This document shows, piece after piece, positions 50,188 to 59,500 of a DNA stretch of 64,000 bases (within the stretch, counting starts at the first letter, position 1; every line of letters begins with the position of its first letter). The position numbers and the translations under genes were made by a program. The stretch comes from Brevibacillus sp051967035 (GTDB taxonomy: Bacteria > Bacillota > Bacilli > Brevibacillales > Brevibacillaceae), in NCBI RefSeq assembly GCF_051967035.1, contig NZ_JBQCKK010000015.1, forward strand, positions 1 to 64,000, given 5' to 3'. Below the pieces are notes generated by a model. The model did not search any database. It saw only the letters and a program-made list of their open reading frames with translations, and had not been told where the DNA came from.

Positions 50188-50571
50188 ATGGCAATCTCTT
50201 TTGTTTCCACTGACAAGGCTCCGGCAGCAATCGGCCCGTACAGCCAGGCTGCCAAAGTAGGTCCGTTTCTGTTTGCGTCCGGTCAAATTCCGCTTCGGGC
50301 AGACGGCACGCTGGTGGAAGGCGACATCGTGGAACAAACTCATCAAGTATTTTCCAACCTGCAAGCTGTTCTGGCGGAAGCAGGAGGAACACTTTCCAAC
50401 GTGGTGAAGGCGACTGTCTTCATCAAGGACATGAACGATTTCGCGCAGTTGAATGAAGTGTACGCCCATTATTTTGGCGACCACAAGCCCGCACGCTCTA
50501 CGGTGGAGGTGGCACGCCTGCCGCGCGACGTCAAGGTCGAGATCGAGATTGTCGCGTATATCGAGGCGTAA
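50188..50571 (+). CDS. ridA: RidA-family 2-iminobutanoate/2-iminopropanoate deaminase
   Basis: RidA (YabJ) hydrolyses reactive enamine/imine intermediates formed by PLP enzymes. The 127-residue protein has PAAIGPYSQAAKVGPFLFAS, the Arg in VKATVFIKDMNDF-linked region and ARSTVEVARLPRDVKVEIE with the key Arg. It lies six bases after purR. Confidence 0.95.
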   Translation: MAISFVSTDKAPAAIGPYSQAAKVGPFLFASGQIPLRADGTLVEGDIVEQTHQVFSNLQAVLAEAGGTLSNVVKATVFIKDMNDFAQLNEVYAHYFGDHKPARSTVEVARLPRDVKVEIEIVAYIEA

Positions 50572-50600
50572 TCGTACGGAAGTCCATAAAGGGTAGCTCG

Positions 50601-50636
50601 AAACAGCCTGATGCTCGTTGCATGAGGCTGTTTTGT
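50601..50636 (+). terminator. purR-ridA terminator
   Basis: AAACAGCCTGATGC and GCATGAGGCTGTTT pair around CTCGTT, then TGTTG. Confidence 0.85.
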
Positions 50637-50690
50637 TGTGCCGCGATCCCGAACCTATTTATATATTTTTTAAAAAATTGCATAACATCA

Positions 50691-50719
50691 GCAGGAATAT
50701 TTACCCAGAGGGTGGAAAT
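50691..50719 (+). promoter_or_regulatory. Sigma-H promoter of spoVG
   Basis: GCAGGAATA (-35, AGGAATA) and GTGGAAAT (-10, RnnGAAT-like) are separated by 12 bases. This is close to the classic B. subtilis spoVG sigma-H promoter. An AT-rich block (ATTTATATATTTTTTAAA) just upstream is where AbrB would bind. Confidence 0.75.
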
Positions 50720-50758
50720 ACTCCTAAACGCGTTTCATAGATAAAGGGAGTGAACTAG

Positions 50759-51046
50759 ATGGAAGTTACAGACGTAAGACTGCGCCGCGTGAATACGGAT
50801 GGTAGGATGAAAGCGATTGCATCCATTACAATTGACCATGAGTTCGTGGTTCATGATATCCGTGTCATTGACGGAAACAACGGTATGTTTGTAGCAATGC
50901 CAAGCAAACGTACACCTGACGGAGAATTTCGCGATATTGCCCATCCGATTTCTTCGACCACCCGCGAAAAGATCCAAGCTGCTGTCTTGACCGAGTATGA
51001 ACGCGTGGGTCAAGAAGAAGAGAGCACGATCGAAGCGGGTGCCTAA
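50759..51046 (+). CDS. spoVG: Septation/sporulation regulator SpoVG
   Basis: SpoVG is a small nucleic-acid-binding regulator that affects septation and post-exponential genes. The 95-residue protein has the typical VTDVRLRRVNTDGRMKAIAS, FVVHDIRVIDGNNGMFVAMP and RTPDGEFRDIAHPI. AAGGGAGTGA precedes the ATG. Confidence 0.96.
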   Translation: MEVTDVRLRRVNTDGRMKAIASITIDHEFVVHDIRVIDGNNGMFVAMPSKRTPDGEFRDIAHPISSTTREKIQAAVLTEYERVGQEEESTIEAGA

Positions 51047-51062
51047 ATAGTGCCCCATACAA

Positions 51063-51092
51063 AAGCACCCTGTCAGTTTTGGCAGGGTGCTT
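51063..51092. terminator. Terminator between spoVG and the CobW-like gene
   Basis: AAGCACCCTG and CAGGGTGCTT form a stem. T-runs are short on both sides. It lies between convergent genes and probably works in both directions. Confidence 0.75.
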
Positions 51093-51102
51093 CGGCGTCT
51101 GT

Positions 51103-52113
51103 CTACGTGTAACATTTGGCTACATTTCTTTTGATTTCCTCCTGATCCAATCCTTCCCCGATAAAAACGGCGACCAGTTTCGGTCCAAAGTTTTCAAACG
51201 GGAAGAACAGCACTTGATTGTCCGTGTGCTGAAAGGAAATCAGCTCCTTTTTTCCGTGGAAAAGCACGTATCCCTTTGCCCGATAGACATTTTTGGGCAA
51301 ATCGTACAGAAAGTCCTCGAATTTTTTCTCGTCTACCGGTCCTGTGAAGGTGTAGGAAAACGTTTCGATACTATTGTACAGAGAAGGTGTGCTGGTTTTC
51401 AGGCCGAGCGATTGTTTGAGCCTGTCCATGGCCGACATGCGGCCGATTGTTTTTTGCACAGGGACAGCGGGCACAGCCTCGGTATCGCGCGCATGCTCGA
51501 ATCGCTTGAGGGATTGCAGCCGATTGAGGTCGATATTCGCCTGAACGGCTGTGTGAATCGGTGCCTGCGGGTTCAGCTCGATCAGCTTCTTCTTGACGCG
51601 CTGGAGCTGTTCATCGCTGACCATATCCGTTTTGTTCAGGAGAATGAGGTCGGCGTACTTCACCTGGTTGCGTACCGTTTTGACCAGCGAGCCTGTGGAG
51701 GAAAAGCGCGAGTTCAGATCCAAAAAGCGGGACGCGTCCACGACGCTGATCGTGCCCTTCAGCTCGATGCGATCGTACAGCTCCGGGTGGGTCAGCGTGT
51801 CGATCACGTCGATCGGGTCTGCAACTCCCGTCGTTTCGATCAGGATGCGATCCGGCTGCAACGCGTTCAAAATGTCGCGCAAGCCTTCGGTCAGCTCCCC
51901 TTTGATCGAGCAGCATATGCAGCCGTCGAGCAGCTTTTTGACAGGAAAGCCAAAGCCTTGCAGCTGTTCGCCGTCGATATCTTCCTCGCCCATCTCATTC
52001 ATCAGGACGACTACGTTTTCGTTCTGGACGCGTAGATGAGTCAGCCATTTTTGCAAAAGGGTCGTTTTTCCGCTGCCCAAATATCCGGTCAGCAAGTAGA
52101 CATTTGCTGGCAT
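51103..52113 (-). CDS. CobW/COG0523-family GTPase metallochaperone
   Basis: The 336-residue G3E GTPase has LTGYLGSGKTTLLQ (Walker A), the metal-binding GCICC motif within LLDGCICCSIKGEL, and the guanine motif NKTD. Members deliver zinc or other metals to client proteins, often when zinc is scarce. The client is unknown. GGAGGCCGGAAGGA precedes the ATG. It interrupts the spoVG-glmU pair found in B. subtilis. I saw no clear Zur box upstream. Confidence 0.9.
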   Translation of the reverse strand: MPANVYLLTGYLGSGKTTLLQKWLTHLRVQNENVVVLMNEMGEEDIDGEQLQGFGFPVKKLLDGCICCSIKGELTEGLRDILNALQPDRILIETTGVADPIDVIDTLTHPELYDRIELKGTISVVDASRFLDLNSRFSSTGSLVKTVRNQVKYADLILLNKTDMVSDEQLQRVKKKLIELNPQAPIHTAVQANIDLNRLQSLKRFEHARDTEAVPAVPVQKTIGRMSAMDRLKQSLGLKTSTPSLYNSIETFSYTFTGPVDEKKFEDFLYDLPKNVYRAKGYVLFHGKKELISFQHTDNQVLFFPFENFGPKLVAVFIGEGLDQEEIKRNVAKCYT

Positions 52114-52248
52114 TCCTTCCGGCCTCCTTTTCCAAACCTCTTTCGCCCATCACTATATCATTTTTTATCAGATTATTAAATGTTGTCTGTTAGATGAACA
52201 ACTTTCAGGCAATGTCAGGGAAACGGCGATAATCCTGCATCGATTGTC

Positions 52249-52277
52249 TTGAAATCCACATATGATTAAGATATAGT
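52249..52277 (+). promoter_or_regulatory. glmU promoter
   Basis: TTGAAA and TATAGT are separated by exactly 17 bases, 31 bases before the start codon. Confidence 0.68.
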
Positions 52278-52308
52278 CATTGTGGAACTTCTACGATGGA
52301 GGGTTGAC

Positions 52309-53694
52309 ATGTCTAAGATCCATGCCGTGGTTCTGGCCGCTGGTCAGGGTACGCGGATGAAATCGAAGCTGTACAAGGTCCTGCACCCTGTTTGCGGGAA
52401 GCCAATGGTCCAGCATGTTGTGGATACGCTTGGCTCTATGCAGGTGGAGGACATCGTTGTCGTCGTAGGTCATGGTGCTGACGCGGTCCGCGCCACACTA
52501 GGCGAGGGCGTCACTTACGCACTGCAAGAAGAACAATTGGGAACGGCACATGCCGTTTCGCAGGCAGCGCCGTTTTTACAAGATAAAGAAGGCACTACAT
52601 TTCTTTTGTACGGAGATGTCCCTCTCTTGTCTGCACAGACGTTGTCCGCCTTGCTGACCTATCACGAAGAGCAGCAAGCGGCTGCGACTGTTTTGACCGC
52701 CGTGCTCCCCGATCCGACAGGCTACGGGCGCATCGTGCGCAACGAGGCGGGCGAAGTATTGCGAATCGTGGAACATAAGGACGCGACCGAAGCGGAACGG
52801 GCGGTCCGGGAAATCAACACAGGCATATACTGTTACGACAATCGTAAATTATGGAAAGCCTTGGCGGAAGTGAAAAATGACAACGCGCAAGGCGAATACT
52901 ATGTCACAGACGTGATCGGCATTTTGCGGGAAGCAGGCGAAAAGGTAGTGGCGTTCGAAGCCGCTGATCCGGATGAAACGATGGGCGTCAATGACCGTGT
53001 ACAGCTGTCGGAAGCCGAAGCGTACATGCGGAAGCGAATTGCCGTCAGCCATATGCGCAACGGCGTGACGATCATCGATCCAGCCTCTACGTATATTGAA
53101 GCAGATGTCGTGATCGAGGCCGATACGGTGATTCAGCCGGGAACGTTTTTGCGCGGGCGGACAACCATCGGTGCGAATTGCGTGATTGGGCCGCAGGCTG
53201 ATTTGACAGATGTCCAGGTCGGCTCAGACGTAACCATTTCTTATGCGGTCTTGGTAGAAGCAAGTGTGGAAGCGGAATCAACCGTTGGGCCATTTGCCTA
53301 CATTCGTCCCGGAACACAGATCGGCCGCAAAGCCAGGATCGGAGACTTCGTCGAGTTGAAGAACGCCAAAATCGGCGAAGGCTCAAAAGTACCTCACCTC
53401 AGCTATATCGGTGACGCGGAGATTGGCGATGGTGTAAACATCGGCTGTGGAACGATCACCGTCAACTACGACGGGGCCGTCAAGCATAAAACGACCGTCC
53501 AGGACGGGGCGTTCATCGGCTGCAACACCAATCTGGTAGCTCCGGTTACCGTTGGACAAAATGCGTATGTAGCAGCAGGCTCGACCATTAATCAGGATGT
53601 GCCAGACAATGCGCTTGCGATTGCACGCGAGCGTCAAGTGAATAAACTAGACTACGCTAGCAGAATGCCTCGCAAGGGCAAAAAGCAATCATAA
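52309..53694 (+). CDS. glmU: Bifunctional GlmU: GlcN-1-P acetyltransferase/UTP transferase
   Basis: GlmU makes UDP-GlcNAc for peptidoglycan. The 461-residue protein has an N-terminal uridylyltransferase domain (VVLAAGQGTRMKSKLYKVLH) and a C-terminal left-handed beta helix with hexapeptide repeats (FAYIRPGTQIGRKARIGDFV, GCGTITVNYDG). The ATG at 52309 follows GATGGAGGG. An in-frame upstream opening has no ribosome site. prs follows, as in B. subtilis gcaD-prs. Confidence 0.96.
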   Translation: MSKIHAVVLAAGQGTRMKSKLYKVLHPVCGKPMVQHVVDTLGSMQVEDIVVVVGHGADAVRATLGEGVTYALQEEQLGTAHAVSQAAPFLQDKEGTTFLLYGDVPLLSAQTLSALLTYHEEQQAAATVLTAVLPDPTGYGRIVRNEAGEVLRIVEHKDATEAERAVREINTGIYCYDNRKLWKALAEVKNDNAQGEYYVTDVIGILREAGEKVVAFEAADPDETMGVNDRVQLSEAEAYMRKRIAVSHMRNGVTIIDPASTYIEADVVIEADTVIQPGTFLRGRTTIGANCVIGPQADLTDVQVGSDVTISYAVLVEASVEAESTVGPFAYIRPGTQIGRKARIGDFVELKNAKIGEGSKVPHLSYIGDAEIGDGVNIGCGTITVNYDGAVKHKTTVQDGAFIGCNTNLVAPVTVGQNAYVAAGSTINQDVPDNALAIARERQVNKLDYASRMPRKGKKQS

Positions 53695-53716
53695 CGGGAG
53701 GTTCTAAGAGAAGATC

Positions 53717-54667
53717 ATGGCTAATTACCGCGACCCCAAACTGAAGGTATTTACGTGCAACGCAAACCCTGAATTGGCAAAGGAAATCGCTGAACACATC
53801 GGCGTGCCGCTCGGTAACGCGCAAGCTGTGCGTTTTAGTGATGGCGAGTGCCAAATTAAATTGAACGAAAGCGTTCGCGGTTGTGACGTATTTGTTATTC
53901 AGCCAACGTCTGCTCCCGTTAATGAGCATTTGATGGAGCTTTTGGTAATGGTCGACGCATTGAAACGCGCTTCCGCAAAAAGCATCAACGTTGTCATCCC
54001 TTACTACGGCTACGCCCGACAAGATCGCAAGGCGCGCGCACGCGATCCGATCACGGCCAAACTGGTTGCCAACCTGATCGAAACCGCAGGAGCGCAGCGC
54101 GTAATTACCATGGATTTGCATGCGACGCAAATTCAGGGATTCTTCGACATCCCTGTCGATCATCTGCTGGGTGTGCCGATTTTGGGCAAGCATTTCTCCG
54201 AAAAAGGCTTGAAGGATATCGTCGTAGTGTCGCCTGACCACGGCGGGGTTACGCGTGCCCGCAAGCTGGCCGAACGTCTGGAAGCGCCTATTGCCATTAT
54301 CGACAAGCGCCGTCCTGAACCAAACGTAGCGGAAGTCATGAACATTGTCGGTAACATCGAAGGCAAAACAGCGATCATTATTGACGATATCATTGATACG
54401 GCGGGAACGATCACACTGGCAGCCAATGCGCTCGTGGAAGCAGGGGCGCGTGAAGTCTACGCATGTTGCACGCATCCGGTGCTGTCCGGTCCTGCGATTG
54501 AGCGGATTGCCAACTCGAAGATCAAAGAGCTGATCGTCACCAATTCCATTCCGCTTACCCAAGAGCAACTGATTGACAAGATCACGGTTCTGTCCGTGGC
54601 GCCGATCATTGGCGAAGCGATCATTCGCGTACACGAAGAGCTGTCCGTCAGCAAGCTGTTCGATTAA
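53717..54667 (+). CDS. prs: Ribose-phosphate pyrophosphokinase
   Basis: Prs makes PRPP from ribose 5-phosphate and ATP. The 316-residue protein has KVFTCNANPELAKEIAEHIG at the N-terminus, the catalytic VVSPDHGGVTRAR and the PRPP loop IIIDDIIDTAGTI. It is in one transcript with glmU. The PRPP it makes is the effector of PurR encoded upstream. Confidence 0.96.
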   Translation: MANYRDPKLKVFTCNANPELAKEIAEHIGVPLGNAQAVRFSDGECQIKLNESVRGCDVFVIQPTSAPVNEHLMELLVMVDALKRASAKSINVVIPYYGYARQDRKARARDPITAKLVANLIETAGAQRVITMDLHATQIQGFFDIPVDHLLGVPILGKHFSEKGLKDIVVVSPDHGGVTRARKLAERLEAPIAIIDKRRPEPNVAEVMNIVGNIEGKTAIIIDDIIDTAGTITLAANALVEAGAREVYACCTHPVLSGPAIERIANSKIKELIVTNSIPLTQEQLIDKITVLSVAPIIGEAIIRVHEELSVSKLFD

Positions 54668-54698
54668 GGAAAAGCCTCCCCTTTTTGGGGATTGAAAT

Positions 54699-54760
54699 AA
54701 ACCTCCTTTGGACAAGCTAGATAAGGAAACTTTTACTAGCGGTCCAAGGAGGTTTTTTTG
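54699..54760 (+). promoter_or_regulatory. Hairpin that contains the ctc ribosome site
   Basis: AAACCTCCTTTGGAC (54699-54713) pairs with GTCCAAGGAGGTTT (54742-54755), with one bulged T. The stem continues as GCTAG/CTAGC (54716-54720, 54736-54740). A run of seven T follows, so it looks like an intrinsic terminator of prs. But the 3' arm is AAGGAGG, the ribosome site of ctc, whose GTG start is the next codon after the T run. Confidence 0.8.
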
Positions 54761-55365
54761 TGGAAGCGATACAGGCTCACGTACGAAAACAGACGACAGG
54801 CAATTCTGTGAGGGTGCTGCGCCGCGAAGGCTGGGTGCCGGGTGTTGTGTACGGAAGCGATGTGACCAGCCAGTCGATTCAAATCCATGGACGCGAGCTG
54901 GATGCCGCCCTGCGCCAGCAGACGACAAACAAGCCGTTCCGACTGGTTGTCGATGGGACCACGCATGACGTGATGGTGAACGAATTGCAGCGTCATCCCA
55001 TCAGGGGTCATGTTTTGCACGCTGATTTCAAGAAGATCGATATGAATGAAAAAATACACACATCGGTACCTGTGCTCATGACCGGCGATCCGGAGCTTGG
55101 CGTAGCGACGCTCGTGCGCCACAACGTCGACGTCCACTGCTTGCCGGGCAACATCCCGGAGTCTTTTTTGGTGAATGTCGACGGCTTCCACATTGGAGAC
55201 GTCGTACTGGCCGCGGATCTGGAAGTTCCGGCGGGCGTAGAGCTTTTGGTTGAGCCTACGGAAGTGCTGATTAGCGTCCTGCCAGTGAAAGCCAAGTCCG
55301 AAGCGTCTGTCGAAGCGGAGCAAGAGGCGGAGGCCGTCGCGGAAAAAGCGGCTGCGACCGAATAA
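54760..55365 (+). CDS. ctc: 50S ribosomal protein L25, general stress form Ctc
   Basis: The 201-residue protein has an N-terminal L25 domain that binds 5S rRNA and the long Ctc/TL5 C-terminal beta domain (AADLEVPAGVELLVEPTEVL), ending in a charged Ala/Glu-rich tail. In B. subtilis Ctc is stress-induced and made under sigma-B. The GTG start follows AAGGAGG at seven bases, which sits inside a hairpin. No sigma-B promoter was recognised in the gap. Confidence 0.93.
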   Translation: MEAIQAHVRKQTTGNSVRVLRREGWVPGVVYGSDVTSQSIQIHGRELDAALRQQTTNKPFRLVVDGTTHDVMVNELQRHPIRGHVLHADFKKIDMNEKIHTSVPVLMTGDPELGVATLVRHNVDVHCLPGNIPESFLVNVDGFHIGDVVLAADLEVPAGVELLVEPTEVLISVLPVKAKSEASVEAEQEAEAVAEKAAATE

Positions 55366-55387
55366 GGGAAAAAGTCGAATCATGGCG

Positions 55388-55428
55388 AAAGGGTCCGGTT
55401 GCGATACTGCCGGGCCCTTTTTCTTTTG
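55388..55428 (+). terminator. ctc terminator
   Basis: AAAGGGTCCGG and CCGGGCCCTTT pair, then TTCTTTT. Confidence 0.88.
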
Positions 55429-55476
55429 TTCGCGATACCATTCTAGTACAATGGGAGAGAGTAGGAGGGAATGAAC

Positions 55477-56046
55477 GTGAAAGTCATCATCGGATTGGGC
55501 AATCCAGGCAAAAAATATGAAGACACGAGACATAATGCCGGCTTTATGGCCATAGATAAGATTAGCGACAAATGGGGCATTCCCGTTGCGCAAAACAAGT
55601 TTCGTGCGCTTGTCGGAGAAGGCAGAGTGGAAGGCGAGAAGGTGCTATTGGTCAAACCGCAAACGTACATGAACCTCTCCGGGGAGTCGGTCGCCGAGGT
55701 GTTGAAATTTTACAAGCTGACTCCCGATGAACTGGTCGTGATTTTTGACGATCTCGACCTCCCGACCGGACAGTTGCGCTTGCGGGAAAAAGGCAGTGCG
55801 GGCGGCCACAACGGCATCAAATCGCTGATTCAGCACTTGGGGACCCAGGAATTCAAACGAATCAAAGTGGGGATCGGGCGTCCGGAGCCGGGGAGAAGCG
55901 TGAGTGATTACGTACTCCAATCGTTCCCTGCTGCGGAAAGAACGTTGATTCAGGAAGCGGTGGAGCATGCTGCCGACGCCGCGGTCATGTGGACAAGAGA
56001 GCCGTTTGTCAAGGTGATGAACCATTTCAACAGCTTGCAGAAATAA
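55477..56046 (+). CDS. pth: Peptidyl-tRNA hydrolase
   Basis: Pth (SpoVC) frees tRNA from peptidyl-tRNA dropped by ribosomes. The 189-residue protein has VIIGLGNPGKKYEDTRHNAG with the catalytic His, PQTYMNLSGESV, and FDDLDLPTGQLRLREKGSAG with the Asp. The GTG at 55477 is preferred because AGGAGGG lies seven bases upstream. The ATG two codons earlier is only one base from that site. Confidence 0.95.
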   Translation: MKVIIGLGNPGKKYEDTRHNAGFMAIDKISDKWGIPVAQNKFRALVGEGRVEGEKVLLVKPQTYMNLSGESVAEVLKFYKLTPDELVVIFDDLDLPTGQLRLREKGSAGGHNGIKSLIQHLGTQEFKRIKVGIGRPEPGRSVSDYVLQSFPAAERTLIQEAVEHAADAAVMWTREPFVKVMNHFNSLQK

Positions 56047-56089
56047 GCGAGGAGCGTAGCAGCCAAGAAGGGCGCAGACGTTTGTGCTA

Positions 56090-56119
56090 GTATGATTTTC
56101 CACCCAACCGACCATACTA
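56090..56119 (+). promoter_or_regulatory. Forespore (sigma-G/sigma-F) promoter of fin
   Basis: GTATG (56090-56094) and CATACTA (56113-56119) are separated by 18 bases and match the forespore sigma consensus. fin is forespore-expressed in B. subtilis. Confidence 0.65.
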
Positions 56120-56152
56120 AGCGATAGGAAAAGGTATGGGGGTGGCATATTC

Positions 56153-56383
56153 ATGAGCATACGCTACACGTGTCGTTGTTGCGGCATGAAAATCGCGGAA
56201 TTTGACGAATCGCAAGTGACGGAAGCGCAGCTCGGGTTTGATTTCTTGACCCCGGAGGAACGTGCTCTTATAATATCGAGAGAACAAAGTGGAGATACGG
56301 TCGTCAGCATCACGTGCGATTACTGCCGTGAAGCGCTGATTCAGCATCCAGAGCTTTCGCTAGTTGGAAATCCACTTCAATAA
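56153..56383 (+). CDS. fin: Anti-sigma-F factor Fin
   Basis: Fin (YabK) binds RNA polymerase and helps the forespore switch from sigma-F to sigma-G. The 76-residue zinc protein has cysteines in YTCRCCGMKIAEF and TCDYCREAL. It lies between pth and mfd as in B. subtilis. A forespore-type promoter precedes it. Confidence 0.93.
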   Translation: MSIRYTCRCCGMKIAEFDESQVTEAQLGFDFLTPEERALIISREQSGDTVVSITCDYCREALIQHPELSLVGNPLQ

Positions 56384-56424
56384 AAGAGGAGCGGATACTC
56401 GTTAGGAAGGCTTGTACGGACAAG

Positions 56425-56455
56425 GCCTTAGCTTGGGGAGCTAAGGCTTCTTTTC
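56425..56455 (+). terminator. fin terminator
   Basis: GCCTTAGCT and AGCTAAGGC pair around TGGGG, then TTCTTTT. Confidence 0.85.
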
Positions 56456-56538
56456 GCATGGTCGACCTGCGGCCCAAATCGCAAGCTCAGTCAGGCTCTG
56501 GTTGCAGATGACAGAAGAATTAGAGAGGGGATTAGTGA

Positions 56539-59500
56539 ATGCAAGTCATCATTAACCCGATGAAACAAGACTCGAACGTCGGGACAATTGTGGCTGGTTT
56601 GGAGAAAGGTCTGCATGAGCAGCTCGTCTCCGGTCTGGCAGGTTCGGCCCGGCAGACACTGATGGCGGCACTCCAGCAAATGACCGGGCGTCCGGTCTGT
56701 GTCGTCACGCATAACATGTACCAAGCGCAAAAAGTATATGAGGACCTGATTGAGCTGGTTCCCTCCGATCAAGTGCTGCTCTATCCCGGCAACGAGCTGA
56801 TCGGCTCCGAGCTTGCCATCGCCAGCCCGGAGATGCTGGCGCAGCGCATTCATGTATTCAACCGTCTGGCCCAAGGCTTTACGGGTTTTTTGGTTGCGCC
56901 GTTTGCGGGGTTGCGCCGTCTGGTCGTTCCGCCCCAGGTGTGGAAAGAAGCGCAGATCACGCTGTCCGTCGGCGACGAGCTGGATGTCGAATCGTTTTTG
57001 TCCCGCTGTGTGGAGCTTGGCTATGAGCGCGTCGATATGGTCGAGCGAAAAGGCGAGCTGAGTGTTCGCGGCGGCATTATCGACTTGTATCCGATCGATT
57101 CCGAGTGGCCTGTGCGTATCGAGCTGTTCGATGTGGAAATTGACTCGATCCGTACGTTTGACATGCTTTCCCAACGCTCGATGGAATCCGTGCAGACGTA
57201 CGTTTTGGGCCCGGCAAAGGAAATGATCGCCTCTACGCATTTGCTGATGGAATCGGCTGTCCGCTTAGAGCAGAAGCTCGGTGAAACCGTTGCCAAGCTG
57301 AAAGATGGCGCAGCCAAGGAAAAAGTGGCGGAGCGCATCGGCGCGGATGTGGAACGGATGAAAGCAGGACAGCGTTTTCCCCAGCTGTACGCGTACATCT
57401 CGGTCATTTATCCGTCGCAGGACACGCTGTTGTCCTACATGCCGCCTGAGACTCTTCTGATTATGGATGAACCGTCCCGCGTCCTGGATACGGCTGCCCA
57501 GCTGCAAAAGGAAGAGGCGGAGTGGCTGACTGGACGAATCGCCCAGGGCGAGTATATGGCGAACCTCAGCCTGTCTCGCACGTATGAGGATATCGTCTCG
57601 CAGAAAAAGCGGCAGATTGTCCACCTGTCTTTGTTCCTCCGGCAGTCTCCCAAAACCCAGCCGCAAAACATCGTCAACCTGACCTGTCGCACCATGCAGA
57701 ACTTCCACGGACAGATGAATGTGCTGAAAACAGAGTTGGCTCGTTGGAAAAAGTCTCAGGATCAGATTGTGTTTGTCGCCGCCGATTTGGAGCGGGCCAA
57801 GCGTCTGGAACGCGTCTTGCACGACTATGAGATGGAAGCGGACGTGTTGACCGAACCGGTGGATGTAGTGCCGCCAGGGCGTCCTACGATCATACTGGGG
57901 AACCTCCAGACAGGCTTCGAGCTTCCGTTAAACAAGCTGGTCGTGATTACGGAAGGCGAAGTATTTACCGCCAAGCAGCGCAAAGCGCGCAAAGTGCAGC
58001 AGACGATGAACAACGCGGAGCGGATCAAAAATTATTTGGAGCTGAAGCCCGGCGATTTCGTGGTACACGTGAATCACGGAATTGGTAAATACCTTGGAAT
58101 TGAAACCAAGGAAATACTCGGAATTCATAAAGATTACCTTCATATTCAATATGCGGCCGGAGACAGCTTGTTCGTTCCCATCGACCAGATCGACCACGTG
58201 CAAAAATACGTGGCAAGCGAGGAAGCCCAGCCGAAAATCTACAGCCTGGGCGGCAGCGAATGGAAACGGGTCAAAAATAAAGTCCAGTCTTCCGTCAAAG
58301 ATATTGCCGAAGACTTAATTAAGCTGTACGCTGCACGGGAAGCAGCGGTTGGGCATGCTTTTTCTCCCGATACGGCCGAGCAGCGGGAATTTGAAGCGAT
58401 GTTCCCGTATCAGGAGACGCCGGATCAGTTGCGGGCGATTGCCGAGGTCAAAGCAGACATGGAACGAAGACGCCCGATGGATCGTCTTGTATGTGGGGAC
58501 GTCGGCTACGGAAAGACCGAGGTCGCGATTCGCGCTGCGTTCAAGGCCGTCATGGATGGCAAGCAGGTGGCGGTACTGGTGCCGACGACGATTTTGGCCC
58601 AGCAGCATTACGAGACGTTCCGCGAGCGTTTTGCCGAGTATCCGATTCGCGTCGAGGTGCTCAGCCGCTTCCGTTCGCGCAAGGAACAAAACGCCACGCT
58701 AAAAGGGTTGAAGGAAGGCACGGTCGACGTCGTCATCGGGACGCATCGTCTGCTCTCCAAAGACTTGCTGTTCCGCGATCTGGGACTGCTTATCGTTGAC
58801 GAGGAGCAGCGTTTCGGTGTGAGCCACAAGGAAAAGCTGAAGCAAATCAAGACAAATGTCGACGTGATTACGCTGACAGCGACGCCCATTCCGCGTACGC
58901 TGCACATGTCGATGCTTGGTGTGCGCGACCTGTCTGTCATCGAGACGCCGCCGGAAAACCGCTTTCCGGTACAAACGTACGTGATGGAATACAGCCCTGC
59001 GCTTGTACGCGAAGCGATCGAACGCGAGCTGGCGCGCGACGGCCAAGTCTTTTTCCTCTACAACCAGGTACAGGGCATCGAGCAAATGGCGGAGCAAATT
59101 TCCATGCTCGTTCCTGATGCGCGGATTGCCGTAGCGCACGGACAGATGAACGAAAGCGAGCTGGAGGGCGTCATTCTCGATTTTCTGGAAGGCAACTTTG
59201 ACGTGCTGGTCAGCACGACAATCATCGAGACCGGGGTCGATATCCCGAACGTCAATACGCTCATCATTTACAACGCCGACAAAATGGGCTTGTCCCAGCT
59301 GTATCAGCTGCGCGGACGGGTGGGCCGTTCGAACCGGATCGCCTACGCCTACTTCACGTATCAACGGGACAAGGTGCTGACAGAGGTCGCGGAAAAACGG
59401 CTGCAAGCCATCAAGGAGTTTACCGAGCTTGGCTCCGGCTTCAAGATCGCGATGCGCGACTTGTCCATTCGCGGGGCCGGTAACCTGCTGGGCGCGGAGC

